A DNA stretch of 42,580 bases from Candidatus Faecaligallichristensenella faecipullorum (GTDB taxonomy: Bacteria > Bacillota > Clostridia > Christensenellales > Aristaeellaceae). The position numbers were made by a program, and so were the translations under genes. The notes under the pieces were generated by a model. That model was not told the origin of the DNA. It searched no databases and was given only the letters and a program-made list of their open reading frames with translations. Below are positions 7,503 to 15,936 of the stretch, piece by piece (position 1 is the first letter of the stretch; each line of letters begins with the position of its first letter). The DNA is taken from NCBI GenBank assembly GCA_018716505.1, contig DVJW01000167.1:1-42580 (forward strand), read 5' to 3'.

Positions 7503-7739
7503 ATGGACGCATTGTTGGTGGTTATCAATGTTTTTCTGATTATCGCGGCGCTGGTTTTGATTGTGTCGGTGTTGATGCAGCAGGGCAGAACCCAGGGCTT
7601 GGGCGCGATCAGCGGCGGCGCTGAAACCTTCCTGGGCAAAAATAAGGCCAAGAGCTATGAGGGTAAGCTGGAGCTGTGCACCAAGATTTCCGCGGCTGTG
7701 TTCATTGTGCTGGCCATTTTGATGGCCGCGCTGCAGTAA
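7503..7739 (+). CDS. secG: Preprotein translocase subunit SecG
   Basis: 78-residue membrane protein of the SecYEG channel. It has two hydrophobic segments (about residues 3-24 and 58-76) and the SecG loop with a QQG stretch, GLGAISGGAETFLGKNKAKS. The ATG at 7503 follows GAGGAGG at 8 nt. The frame is open upstream to 7305, but that part covers the promoter region and has no ribosome site. rnr follows, the usual Firmicutes order, with a terminator-like hairpin between them. Confidence 0.95.
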   Translation: MDALLVVINVFLIIAALVLIVSVLMQQGRTQGLGAISGGAETFLGKNKAKSYEGKLELCTKISAAVFIVLAILMAALQ

Positions 7740-7769
7740 GCGGTTTTTGCTATAAAATTGGAACGCATC

Positions 7770-7801
7770 AAGACCGGGGCCATGGCCGACGGTCTTTTTG
7801 T
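7770..7801 (+). terminator. Terminator-like hairpin between secG and rnr
   Basis: Arms AAGACCG (7770-7776) and CGGTCTT (7790-7796) followed by TTTG. The short stem may give partial termination, lowering rnr relative to secG. Confidence 0.6.
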
Positions 7802-7862
7802 CGTATAGAAAAGGCAAATAAAGCCCAAATTAGTGGGGATGGACAGTGAGAGGATTATAGAA

Positions 7863-10013
7863 ATGGAAGAGAATAAACGGAGGATTTTGGATTATTTGGA
7901 GGAAGCGGTCCGGCCGGTGGAGATATTTGAGGCGGCCGGGGCGCTGAATATGGAGGCGGACGAGGCCTTGAGCGCCCTGGAAGCGCTCAGGAAGGAAGGC
8001 CGGGTGGCGCTGACCAAGAAAAAGAAATACGCCCTGCCCAAACAGATCGGCCTTTTGAGCGGGCGGGTCATGGCCACCGCCAAGGGCGCGCTGTTTGTGC
8101 GGGTGGCGGCCGGGGAAAAGGACGTTTTCCTGGACTGCGGCAAGCAGTTGGCCATGGACGGGGATCTGGTGCTCCTTCGCCTGACCGAGACCGGCGAGCG
8201 GCCCCGGGGCAGCCTGGAGGAGATTTTGCAGCGGGCGCACGAGACCCTCACCGGCATTTTGAGCATAAAGCCCCAGGAACAGGCCCGCAAAGGCAAAAAA
8301 AAGGCGGCCGGACGGGGCAAAAAGAAAAAGGACAGGCCCGAAACCCTGTATCGGGCCAGCGCCGTGCCCATCGACCGCCATCTGGCGCTGGATATCGACG
8401 TGGAGGGCGAACTCATGGGCGCGGCCAACGGGGATTTGGTGACGCTGAAGGTCACGCGCTGGCCCTCGGTCCACCGGCGCATGGCCGCGAGCATTCAGGC
8501 GGTGCTGGGTCCATCCGAACAGCCCTCGGTGCGCATGCGCGCTTTGGTGGGCGAACATCAGCTGCCGGACAGCTTTTCCGAGGCCGCGCTCAGGCAGGCC
8601 GCCGCCCTGCCCGGCCAGGTGATGGAGCAGGAACTGGAGGGCAGGCGGGATTTAAGGGGACTTACCCTGTTTACCATAGACGGGGCGGACGCCCAGGACT
8701 TTGACGACGCGGTTTCGCTTCAAAAGCAGGATGGGGATTGGGTGTTGGGGGTTCATATCGCCGACGTTTCCCACTATGTGACCGATCTGTGCGCCATCGA
8801 CCGGGACGCTCTGGAGCGGGGTACCTCGGTGTACCTGCCCGGATTGACCCTTCCCATGCTGCCCGAGGCGCTGTGCAACAATTTGTGCTCCCTGCGGCCC
8901 GACGTGGACCGGCTGGCCATCAGCTGCATGATGCGCATGAACGGCAGCCAGGTTATGGACTATGAGATCGTGCCCTCGGTGATTCATTCCCGGGCCCGGC
9001 TGGTGTATGACGACGTGAACAGGATGTTGGCCGGACAGGACAACACCGTGCCCGAGGCGCTGCACGGAATTTTAAAGGATATGGCCGCGCTTTCGGAGGA
9101 GATTCGCCGGGCGCGCACCGCCAGGGGTTCCCTGGACTTTGATCTCGACGAGGCCCAGATCAGCCTGAACGAGCAAGGGGAGCCGGTGGGGGTTTCGGCC
9201 CGGGAGCGGGGCGTGGCCCACAAGATGATCGAGGATTTCATGATCGCGGCCAACGAGACCGTGGCCCGGCACGCCCGAAATTGCGAGCTGCCCTTTTTGT
9301 ACCGGGTGCACGGCGCGCCGGACGGGGAAAAGCTGGAGGCGCTTTCGGTGTTCCTCAACGGGCTCAACCTTTCGGCCCGGTTCGGCAACCCGCCCCATCC
9401 CAACCAGCTTCAGCGGGTGCTGAACATGGTGGAGGGCAGGAGCGAGGCCCCGGTGGTGTCCCGGGTCATGTTGAGGGCCCTGAAGCGCGCCGAATACAGC
9501 CCCGAGCCCAAGGGCCATTTTGGATTGGCGGCCAAGGATTACTGTCACTTCACCTCGCCCATCCGGCGCTATCCCGACCTGGTGGTGCACCGGATGCTCA
9601 AATTGCAGCTATCCGGGGGCATGGAGCGCAAGGCCCACGAGCTTTGGGAGGGGCGCATGCCCGAATTGGCCCGGCAATGTTCGGACACCGAGCAGCGCGC
9701 CACCCAGGCCGAGCGGGAGGCCGACGATTTGATGTGCGCCTACTACATGTCCGGGCACATCGGCGAATGCTTTGAGGGCGTGGTGTCCGGGGTGACGGCC
9801 TGGGGCGCGTATGTGGCGCTGGAAAACACGGTGGAAGGCCTGGTGCACGTCAAGGATATGGACGATTACTATGAGTTTAACGAGGCCCAGTATTGCCTGA
9901 TTGGCGAGCGGACGAGAAAGGTCATCCGGCTGGGCGACCGGGTACGGGTGCGGGTGGACCGGGTGGATCTGCGCGCCGCACAGATTGGTTTTTTGTTGGA
10001 GGAAGAGGAATAA
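7863..10013 (+). CDS. rnr: Ribonuclease R (RNB-family 3'-5' exoribonuclease)
   Basis: Processive 3'-5' exoribonuclease that degrades structured RNA and works with tmRNA in quality control. Domain order: winged-helix N-terminus, two cold-shock OB folds split by a lysine-rich stretch, RNB catalytic domain, C-terminal S1 domain (about the last 80 residues). The catalytic motif IDGADAQDFDDAV carries the four metal-binding aspartates, and the late HFTSPIRRYPDLVVHR block is diagnostic. Start choice is uncertain: ATG 7863 has GAGAGG about 9 nt upstream, while GTG 7833 and ATG 7839 lack good sites. smpB, which often follows rnr, is absent; a strong terminator follows instead. Confidence 0.95.
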   Translation: MEENKRRILDYLEEAVRPVEIFEAAGALNMEADEALSALEALRKEGRVALTKKKKYALPKQIGLLSGRVMATAKGALFVRVAAGEKDVFLDCGKQLAMDGDLVLLRLTETGERPRGSLEEILQRAHETLTGILSIKPQEQARKGKKKAAGRGKKKKDRPETLYRASAVPIDRHLALDIDVEGELMGAANGDLVTLKVTRWPSVHRRMAASIQAVLGPSEQPSVRMRALVGEHQLPDSFSEAALRQAAALPGQVMEQELEGRRDLRGLTLFTIDGADAQDFDDAVSLQKQDGDWVLGVHIADVSHYVTDLCAIDRDALERGTSVYLPGLTLPMLPEALCNNLCSLRPDVDRLAISCMMRMNGSQVMDYEIVPSVIHSRARLVYDDVNRMLAGQDNTVPEALHGILKDMAALSEEIRRARTARGSLDFDLDEAQISLNEQGEPVGVSARERGVAHKMIEDFMIAANETVARHARNCELPFLYRVHGAPDGEKLEALSVFLNGLNLSARFGNPPHPNQLQRVLNMVEGRSEAPVVSRVMLRALKRAEYSPEPKGHFGLAAKDYCHFTSPIRRYPDLVVHRMLKLQLSGGMERKAHELWEGRMPELARQCSDTEQRATQAEREADDLMCAYYMSGHIGECFEGVVSGVTAWGAYVALENTVEGLVHVKDMDDYYEFNEAQYCLIGERTRKVIRLGDRVRVRVDRVDLRAAQIGFLLEEEE

Positions 10014-10020
10014 AATGAAA

Positions 10021-10053
10021 GGGGCTGTCTCCCTAACGGAGGCAGCCCCTTTC
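10021..10053 (+). terminator. Intrinsic terminator of rnr
   Basis: Twelve-pair stem (one G-U pair) from GGGGCTG/CAGCCCC outer arms, CTAAC loop, then CTTTCG, 7 nt after the rnr stop. Confidence 0.85.
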
Positions 10054-10196
10054 GCAGTCAAAAACCATGGGAGAGCGCGGGGGGCCGAAGCCCTTTTTGC
10101 AGTTTCCGCGCCCGGAAATCCGCAGGATTTCAGCCGAACCCGGTAAGGGCGGCCGCGGCGGGGGAGCTTGCTCTTCCGTTCACCAGCTTGCCCGTG
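10054..10196. other. Intergenic spacer with small hairpins
   Basis: No gene seen. Contains GAAATCC-GCA-GGATTTC (10115-10131) and a few shorter GC-rich inverted repeats. It resembles the hairpin-rich spacers elsewhere but carries none of their shared modules. Confidence 0.4.
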
Positions 10197-11426
10197 CTAG
10201 GCCGCAAGGCCGCCGTCCTCTTCTTCGGCGCGCCGCAAGGTCTTGGAACCCAGCCAGAACACAAACAGGCTGAAATGGAGCAGGCCGGTGATCAGGTACC
10301 AGAAGGCGATGGGCACCGATTCGCTCAGGAACGCGGCCACGATCAGGCCGATGGGCACGGTGGTGTTGTCCAGGGAGGACAGCACCGAGAACACCCGGCC
10401 ATGGTAGGCCTGAGGAACCTTGGTCTCATAAAAGGCATCCAGTCCGGCGCTGCCGATGGCCATGAACACCCCGGCTGCGAACATGAACGCCACCAGCAAA
10501 GAGAAGCCGTTCCCCGGAAGCAGCGCGATGGCGCAGTAGCTTACCCCCACTCCGCCCCAGCCGATGGCGCTGGTGACCAGGTTGCGCCGGCAGCCGCCCC
10601 AAAGGCCCATGACCGCCCCGCCCACGATCAGGCCCAGACCCGAGGCCGCGGTGATCCAGGAGAGCTGCATGACCCCGCCCCCAAAGACCTCGGTCACCAT
10701 CAGCGACTTTAAAGCCTCGCAGGGGCCCACGCAAAAGTTGGCCAAGGTGCAGGTGCCCACCACGAACAGCAGGCTTTTGGTCTTTGCCACATACCGCAAC
10801 CCGTCCAGGGTTTCGCCCAGGATGGAGGGTTTGGAGGCCGTTTCCCGGGCCGGGTTGGGAATGGCGCTCAGCAGCAAGGTGATCACCGCAATGGCCGCGG
10901 TGGCCAGATCAATACACAGCACCGAGACGATTTCAAACAGCTCGATCAACATGGCGCCGGCCACCGGGGCCACGATGGTCATGGCTCCGGACAGCACCCG
11001 GTTCATGCCGCCCACCCGGGGCAGATGTTCGGGGGGAACCAACAGGGCGGTGGCGGATTTCATGGCGGGCTGATGAAACATCGCGCCCAGAGAGCGCAGC
11101 AGCAGCACGCCCATGACCATGGGAACCGAGACCGCGTCCAGGGCAAACAGGGCGATGAGCGCCGCGGTCACCAGGGCGATGCCCCCGTCCGCGAGCACCA
11201 TCACCCGCTTGCGGGGCATGCGGTCGATCAGCGAGCCCGCAAAGGGCCCCAGGATCATTCGGGGCAGCAGGGCCAGCAGATTGCTCAAAACCAGAATGCG
11301 CTCCGAGCCGGTGACCTCGGTCAGGTACCAGATCAGCGCGAAATCCACCAGGCTGGAGCCCAGCAAAGAAAAGGCCTGGCCGGTCCAGATGGTAAAAAAA
11401 CGAACTTTCCAACTTCGGTTTTCCAA
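10197..11426 (-). CDS. MFS transporter, macrolide-efflux-like family
   Basis: 409-residue integral membrane protein with about 12 hydrophobic segments. The N-terminal WTGQAFSLLGSSLVDFALIWYLTEVTGS and the loop-2/3 motif GPFAGSLIDRMPRKRVM are typical of the MefA/MFS_3 efflux branch. It probably exports a drug or metabolite by proton exchange; the substrate is unknown. The start is TTG at 11426, 3 nt after the helicase stop, with AAGGGGG 8 nt upstream, so it is translationally coupled to the helicase-nuclease gene. No later ATG gives a complete first helix. Confidence 0.85.
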   Translation of the reverse strand: MENRSWKVRFFTIWTGQAFSLLGSSLVDFALIWYLTEVTGSERILVLSNLLALLPRMILGPFAGSLIDRMPRKRVMVLADGGIALVTAALIALFALDAVSVPMVMGVLLLRSLGAMFHQPAMKSATALLVPPEHLPRVGGMNRVLSGAMTIVAPVAGAMLIELFEIVSVLCIDLATAAIAVITLLLSAIPNPARETASKPSILGETLDGLRYVAKTKSLLFVVGTCTLANFCVGPCEALKSLMVTEVFGGGVMQLSWITAASGLGLIVGGAVMGLWGGCRRNLVTSAIGWGGVGVSYCAIALLPGNGFSLLVAFMFAAGVFMAIGSAGLDAFYETKVPQAYHGRVFSVLSSLDNTTVPIGLIVAAFLSESVPIAFWYLITGLLHFSLFVFWLGSKTLRRAEEEDGGLAA

Positions 11427-11429
11427 AGC

Positions 11430-13769
11430 TCACGCCCCCTTAAGCGAATTGGGATTTTGCCAAAAGCGGCGCAGCCGGCCTTCCATATCGGAAACCGTGC
11501 GCACGGATTCCACCCGCCAATGGGGCGGAAAGAGCGCCTCATAGTCCGGGCGGAAATAGCGGTCGTCCAACAGCAGCAGCGCGCCCCGGTCGGTTTCTGT
11601 GCGGATGACCCGGCCCGCGGCCTGAAGGATGCGGCACAGGCCGGGATACTGATAGGCATAGCGAAAGCCGTCCAGGCCGCGCCCGGCATATTGGGCGCGC
11701 AGGGTATCCAGCTCCGGGCAGAGCTGGGGCAGGCCCACCCCTATGATGGCCGCGCCCGACAGCCGGTCGCCAGGCAGGTCGATGCCCTCGGAAAACACCC
11801 CGCCCATGACGACGCACCCCAGGAGGCTGTCCTCAGGATCGGGCTTAAATTCGCCCAAAAAGGCGTCCCGGGCCGCGTCATCCATCTCGTTTTGCTGAAC
11901 CAGCAGCCGGATATCCCCCAGATCCTCCCCCAGGCGCTCCACCAGCGCGCGCATATAGGCATGGGAGGGAAAGCAGGCCAGATAATTGCCCTTTTTGCCC
12001 CTGACCAGGCCCAGAATCGCCCCCGCCACATCGTTCAGCGAGCGCTCCCGGTCTTTGAAGCGGGTGGACAGGGGAAGGCGCATGACCAGAAGATTTTCCG
12101 GCGGAAAGGGGGAGGGCAGCGAGAGCAGGGCGTCGCCCTTTTCCAAATCCAGGCCGCACAGATCCGCATAATAGCGCATGGGGCTCAAGGTGGCGGAAAA
12201 CAGCACCGAACCCCGCACCTTTGAAAGGCATTCCCTCAGATACCCCGACGGGTCGTAGCACCAGAGCTTGACCTTATTTTGGCCGCACATCACCTGATAG
12301 CGCTCGGGCGCAAAATCCTCGCCCACCCGGTTGAAGCAAAGCGCTTCCAAAATCGCCAAATTGACCGGTTCCCCCAGGGGGCCGGCGCTTTCCAGCAGCG
12401 GGCGCGCCTCCTCCACAAAGCGGCCGGCGGCCTTGATCAGACCTTCCGGCTTTTCGCTCAGGGCGGCGGGCTGCTCCAGGGGCTTCAGATATTCGTTCAG
12501 CGAACGGATCAGGCCGGAAAGGCAGCGGTACAGCGGCGCTTTTCGGCCCAGCGCCTTGCCCACCTCCCTGCGCAGCTCGCGCAGCGCGGTTTCATCCAGC
12601 TGGGCCGAGTACATTTCCCGGGCCCGGTCGGGCAGGTTATGGGCCTCGTCCACCAACAGCGCATAATTGCCCTTGTCCATAAAATAGCGCCAGAGCTTGA
12701 CCCAGGGGTCAAAGGCGTAATTGTAATCGCAGATCACCACCTGGGCGATTTCCGAGAGGTCCAGCGAGAGTTCGAAGGGACACAGGGCATGTTTTTCGGC
12801 CAGGGCCTCGATGTCTGGCCGGTCCAACCGCTCCATATTCAGCGCCTCATACAGCGCGGCGCGCCGCCGGTCATAATAGCCCCTGGCCCGTTCGCACTCG
12901 TCGGGGCGGCAGCGGCAGCCCTTGCAGGCGCAGATTTTATCCCGGGCGGTCAGGGTAACCGAGCGCAAGATCAGCCCCCGATCCCGCATTTTTTCCAGGG
13001 CATTTTGGGCGGCAAGGCGGGTGGTGGTGCGGGCGGTCAGATAAAACACCGCGTCCACCAGGCCGGCGCCCATGGCCTTGAGGGCCGGAAACAGGGCGGC
13101 CGCGGTTTTTCCGATGCCGGTGGGCGCCTGGCAGAGCAGATTTTTTTGATCCCTGAGCGCCACATAGCCATGGGCGGCAAAGGTGCGCTGGCCCGAGCGG
13201 AAGCGGTCAAAGGGAAACGGAAGGGAAGCCAGGCTGGGCTCCATGCGGGCGCGGTCGCTGAGCAGCGAACGGGTCCATTGCACATAGGGGGAAAGCCATT
13301 CCTCGAACTTTGCCCGCAGGGCTTCGCGGGTAAAGCTTCGGGTGAAGCTGGCCTTGCCGCCGGACAGGTTATAATAGGTCAGGCGCACCTGGGCCCGGGA
13401 ACCGCCCTCATTTTCCAGCAGCATATGGGCATAGATCATGGCCTGGGCCCAGTGCACCGGATAGTCGTCGGCCCCGATGGTATCCGGGGACAGCACCGTG
13501 GTCTTGATCTCCTCAATCAGCGGGTCGCCCAAATGCGCGCCCAGGCCGTCCATACGGCCGAACAGGGAAAAGGAAATGCCCGCCCGCTCAAAGTCCAGGC
13601 GGATGGGCACCTCCCGCTGAAAATGTTCCCCATAGGCGCTTTGCACCGCCTGATGGCCCCGGATTCCGTCCTGCATGCGGTTTACCGCCTGGCCGGTCAG
13701 CCAAAGGTCGCCGCCCTCCAGGGCAAATTCAGCCAGCGCGCGCACGCTGACTTTGATAACGGACGCCAT
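11430..13769 (-). CDS. PDDEXK nuclease-XPD/DinG-like helicase fusion
   Basis: About 779 residues. The N-terminal part has a Cas4/AddB-like nuclease pattern (GRMDGL with Asp74, then IEEIK with Glu87 and Lys89). An SF2 helicase of the Rad3/XPD-DinG type follows: Walker A APTGIGKT (215-222), a cysteine cluster CACKGCRC...C plus a later Cys (about 280-330) that probably holds an Fe-S cluster, DEAH (374-377), and a C-terminal half with GVFSEGIDLPG and QAAGRVIRTETDRG. It should unwind and trim DNA in repair. The ATG at 13769 has GGGAGGG 8 nt upstream; a longer frame to 13823 lacks a site. It heads an operon with the MFS gene. Confidence 0.88.
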   Translation of the reverse strand: MASVIKVSVRALAEFALEGGDLWLTGQAVNRMQDGIRGHQAVQSAYGEHFQREVPIRLDFERAGISFSLFGRMDGLGAHLGDPLIEEIKTTVLSPDTIGADDYPVHWAQAMIYAHMLLENEGGSRAQVRLTYYNLSGGKASFTRSFTREALRAKFEEWLSPYVQWTRSLLSDRARMEPSLASLPFPFDRFRSGQRTFAAHGYVALRDQKNLLCQAPTGIGKTAAALFPALKAMGAGLVDAVFYLTARTTTRLAAQNALEKMRDRGLILRSVTLTARDKICACKGCRCRPDECERARGYYDRRRAALYEALNMERLDRPDIEALAEKHALCPFELSLDLSEIAQVVICDYNYAFDPWVKLWRYFMDKGNYALLVDEAHNLPDRAREMYSAQLDETALRELRREVGKALGRKAPLYRCLSGLIRSLNEYLKPLEQPAALSEKPEGLIKAAGRFVEEARPLLESAGPLGEPVNLAILEALCFNRVGEDFAPERYQVMCGQNKVKLWCYDPSGYLRECLSKVRGSVLFSATLSPMRYYADLCGLDLEKGDALLSLPSPFPPENLLVMRLPLSTRFKDRERSLNDVAGAILGLVRGKKGNYLACFPSHAYMRALVERLGEDLGDIRLLVQQNEMDDAARDAFLGEFKPDPEDSLLGCVVMGGVFSEGIDLPGDRLSGAAIIGVGLPQLCPELDTLRAQYAGRGLDGFRYAYQYPGLCRILQAAGRVIRTETDRGALLLLDDRYFRPDYEALFPPHWRVESVRTVSDMEGRLRRFWQNPNSLKGA

Positions 13770-13812
13770 GGGGGCTTCCCTCCCTTTGAAGACGGATTTT
13801 GCGGAACGATGC

Positions 13813-13841
13813 TTGAATGGCAACGCGCTGTGGTGTAAAAT
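13813..13841 (+). promoter_or_regulatory. Promoter of manA, facing the helicase promoter
   Basis: TTGAAT (13813-13818), 17-bp spacer, TAAAAT (13836-13841). The -10 is part of the left arm of a 12-bp inverted repeat. Predicted leader about 80 nt. Confidence 0.6.
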
Positions 13842-13886
13842 AAATAAGGAAAAATCGAAGCGTTTTTACAGGGTTTATTTATTTTA
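13836..13886. repeat. Perfect 12-bp inverted repeat spanning two -10 elements
   Basis: TAAAATAAATAA (13836-13847) and TTATTTATTTTA (13875-13886) are exact reverse complements separated by 27 nt. They are very AT-rich within GC-rich DNA. Each arm contains the -10 of one of two face-to-face promoters. Confidence 0.7.
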
Positions 13887-13909
13887 GCCCAGATCAAAAG
13901 AAACGTCAA
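13881..13909 (-). promoter_or_regulatory. Promoter of helicase-MFS operon
   Basis: Minus-strand -35 TTGACG (13904-13909), 17-bp spacer, -10 TAAAAT (13881-13886). Transcripts from this and the manA promoter would overlap by about 25 nt. Confidence 0.6.
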
Positions 13910-13927
13910 TCCAGGGGAGGAAGAAAC

Positions 13928-14941
13928 ATGTATCCGCTACTTATGAGTCCCTATTTCCGCCACGGCGAACAGACGCCCTGGGGCGGCAGTCAATTAAAAC
14001 AGCTTTTCGGCAAAAATTCCCCGGATGACAGGACCGGGGAGAGTTTGGAAATTTCGGCGCTGCCCGGCATGGACAGCGTGGTGGCCAACGGCGAACTGGC
14101 CGGGGTTACCCTGTCCAAGGTCATTGAGCTTTGGGGCGAGGGCCTGACCGGGCTGAAGGACAATTCGGTGTTCCCGCTCTTGCTCAAGCTCCTGGACGCC
14201 AAGGAGATGCTGTCGGTGCAGGTGCATCCGGGGGACGGTTACGCCATGGAGCACGAGGGCAAGCTGGGCAAGACCGAGGCCTGGGTGGTGCTGATGTGCG
14301 AGCCCGGGGCCAAGCTGGTGTACGGGGTCAACGTGAAGAGCCGGGAGGAACTTCAAAAGATGGTGGACGGAGGACAGTTGGAGCAGGCGCTTCAATGGAT
14401 CTCCATTCAGCCCGGGGATGTGCTCTACATTCCCCACGGCATGGTGCACGCCCTGGGCGGCGGCATCATGGTGTATGAGATTCAGCAGTCCAGCGACGTG
14501 ACCTACCGCTTCTGGGACTGGGGCCGGGTGGGCAAGGACGGCAAGCCCAGGGAGCTTCACACCCGCAAGGCCATCGAGGTCACCAGGCCCGAGCTTGAGA
14601 TGGGCAAACTGCCCGGCGCCACCATCATCCGGGAGGGCGGCAACCAGACCTATTACATTTCCGACGAGAATTTCGAGCTTTCGCGGCTGAGCGTAAGCGG
14701 CAAAATGCCTTTGGAGGGCGGCCGCATGCGCATGATTACCGCCCTGGGCGAGGCTCGCCTGAGCTGGGACGGGGACGGGCTTGACCTCAAGGCCGGGGAC
14801 AGCGTATTGATTCCCGCGGGGATGGACAAGGTGTATTTGGAGGGCAGAACCACGGCCATGTGCGTTCAGACCCCGGACGGCGAAAACCTTAAGGAGGCGC
14901 TGGGCTACCGCGCCGACCAGGTGGCCGGACTGTCTTTATAA
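13928..14941 (+). CDS. manA: Mannose-6-phosphate isomerase, class I
   Basis: Zinc enzyme interconverting mannose-6-phosphate and fructose-6-phosphate, linking mannose use to glycolysis and supplying mannose-6-phosphate for glycans. 337 residues, the short Firmicutes form. The N-terminal RHGEQTPWGG, the metal motif QVHPGDGYA (Gln98, His100), Glu117 in KTEAW and His174 in GMVHALGGG are all present, followed by EIQQSSDVTYRFWDW. The ATG at 13928 follows GGGAGG. It could serve the GH38 alpha-mannosidase encoded later in the window. Confidence 0.95.
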   Translation: MYPLLMSPYFRHGEQTPWGGSQLKQLFGKNSPDDRTGESLEISALPGMDSVVANGELAGVTLSKVIELWGEGLTGLKDNSVFPLLLKLLDAKEMLSVQVHPGDGYAMEHEGKLGKTEAWVVLMCEPGAKLVYGVNVKSREELQKMVDGGQLEQALQWISIQPGDVLYIPHGMVHALGGGIMVYEIQQSSDVTYRFWDWGRVGKDGKPRELHTRKAIEVTRPELEMGKLPGATIIREGGNQTYYISDENFELSRLSVSGKMPLEGGRMRMITALGEARLSWDGDGLDLKAGDSVLIPAGMDKVYLEGRTTAMCVQTPDGENLKEALGYRADQVAGLSL

Positions 14942-14947
14942 GTAAAA

Positions 14948-14988
14948 GAGCGCTCCGCGGAATACAATATAAACGGCGCGGAGCGCTC
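14948..14988 (+). terminator. Hairpin between manA and murB
   Basis: Perfect arms GAGCGCTCCGCG (14948-14959) and CGCGGAGCGCTC (14977-14988) with a 17-nt AT-rich loop. No T-tract follows (AAATTC), so it may be an RNA-end stabiliser or weak terminator. Confidence 0.5.
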
Positions 14989-15011
14989 AAATTCAATTCG
15001 GGAGGAAACGC

Positions 15012-15920
15012 ATGCTGGAATCGGTTTTGCGCAGGATAGAGGAGACAAAGGCCCAGGGAAGGCTGCTCATCCATGAACCCATGGCGCGCCACACCACCTT
15101 TCGGGTGGGCGGACCGGCGGATGCCCTGTTTTTGGCGGACAGCGAGGACGCCATGCTTTCGGTCATGGCGGTTTGCCGGGAGACGCACACGCCCATGACC
15201 TTTATCGGGCGGGGCTCCAACCTCATCGTCAGGGACAAGGGCATTCGGGGCCTGGTCATCGCCCCGGGAGAGGGCATGGCGCGCATGGAGCGGGAAGGGG
15301 ACATCCTGACCGCCGGGGCGGGCGCCTCTTTAAGCGCGCTCAGCGCCGAGGCGGCCCGGTGGGGCCTTTCCGGGCTGGAGTTTGCCTCGGGCATACCGGG
15401 CAGCGTGGGCGGCGGAGTGGCCATGAACGCCGGGGCCTACGGGGGCGAGATCAAGGACGTGCTGGTGGACGCCCGGGTGTATATGGAGGGCGAGATACGC
15501 ACCTTGAACCTTCAGCAGATGGAGATGGGCTATCGAAGCACCCTGCCGCTTCGGGCGGGCGCGCCGGTGCTCTCGGCCCGGTTTCGCCTGACACCGGGGG
15601 AGAGAGAGGCCATTTTCCGGCGGATGAACGAGCTCAATCAGCGCCGGAGGGATAAGCAGCCGGTCAACCTGCCCAGCGCGGGTTCGGTATTCAAGCGGCC
15701 CGAGGGATATTTCGCCGGAACCTTAATCGAACAGGCCGGCTTAAAGGGCAGGCGCATTGGCGACGCCCAGGTTTCGGAGAAACACGCGGGCTTTATCGTC
15801 AATGTGGGCCAGGCCAAGGCCGAGGATATCCTGGCGCTCATCGCCCTGATTCAGCGCGAAGTCAAAGAAAAGTTTTCGGTAAGCCTTCAGACCGAGGTGC
15901 GGGTGCTGGGCGAAGAATGA
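15012..15920 (+). CDS. murB: UDP-N-acetylenolpyruvoylglucosamine reductase
   Basis: FAD/NADPH enzyme that reduces UDP-GlcNAc-enolpyruvate to UDP-MurNAc in peptidoglycan synthesis. 302 residues, type II form. Seen: HTTFRVGGPAD near the N-terminus, the FAD-binding GRGSNLIVRDKGIRG, GIPGSVGGGVAMNAGAYGGE, catalytic Ser225 in PSAGSVFKRP, and SEKHAGFIVN with the C-terminal Glu region. The ATG at 15012 has GGGAGG. rapZ starts 16 nt after its stop, as in many Clostridia. Confidence 0.97.
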   Translation: MLESVLRRIEETKAQGRLLIHEPMARHTTFRVGGPADALFLADSEDAMLSVMAVCRETHTPMTFIGRGSNLIVRDKGIRGLVIAPGEGMARMEREGDILTAGAGASLSALSAEAARWGLSGLEFASGIPGSVGGGVAMNAGAYGGEIKDVLVDARVYMEGEIRTLNLQQMEMGYRSTLPLRAGAPVLSARFRLTPGEREAIFRRMNELNQRRRDKQPVNLPSAGSVFKRPEGYFAGTLIEQAGLKGRRIGDAQVSEKHAGFIVNVGQAKAEDILALIALIQREVKEKFSVSLQTEVRVLGEE

Positions 15921-15936
15921 AAGGGGAACAAAAGGC

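Noticed and set aside
12279-13838. Long plus-strand frame opposite the helicase
   Set aside because: Antisense shadow; helicase motifs and ribosome site support the minus strand.
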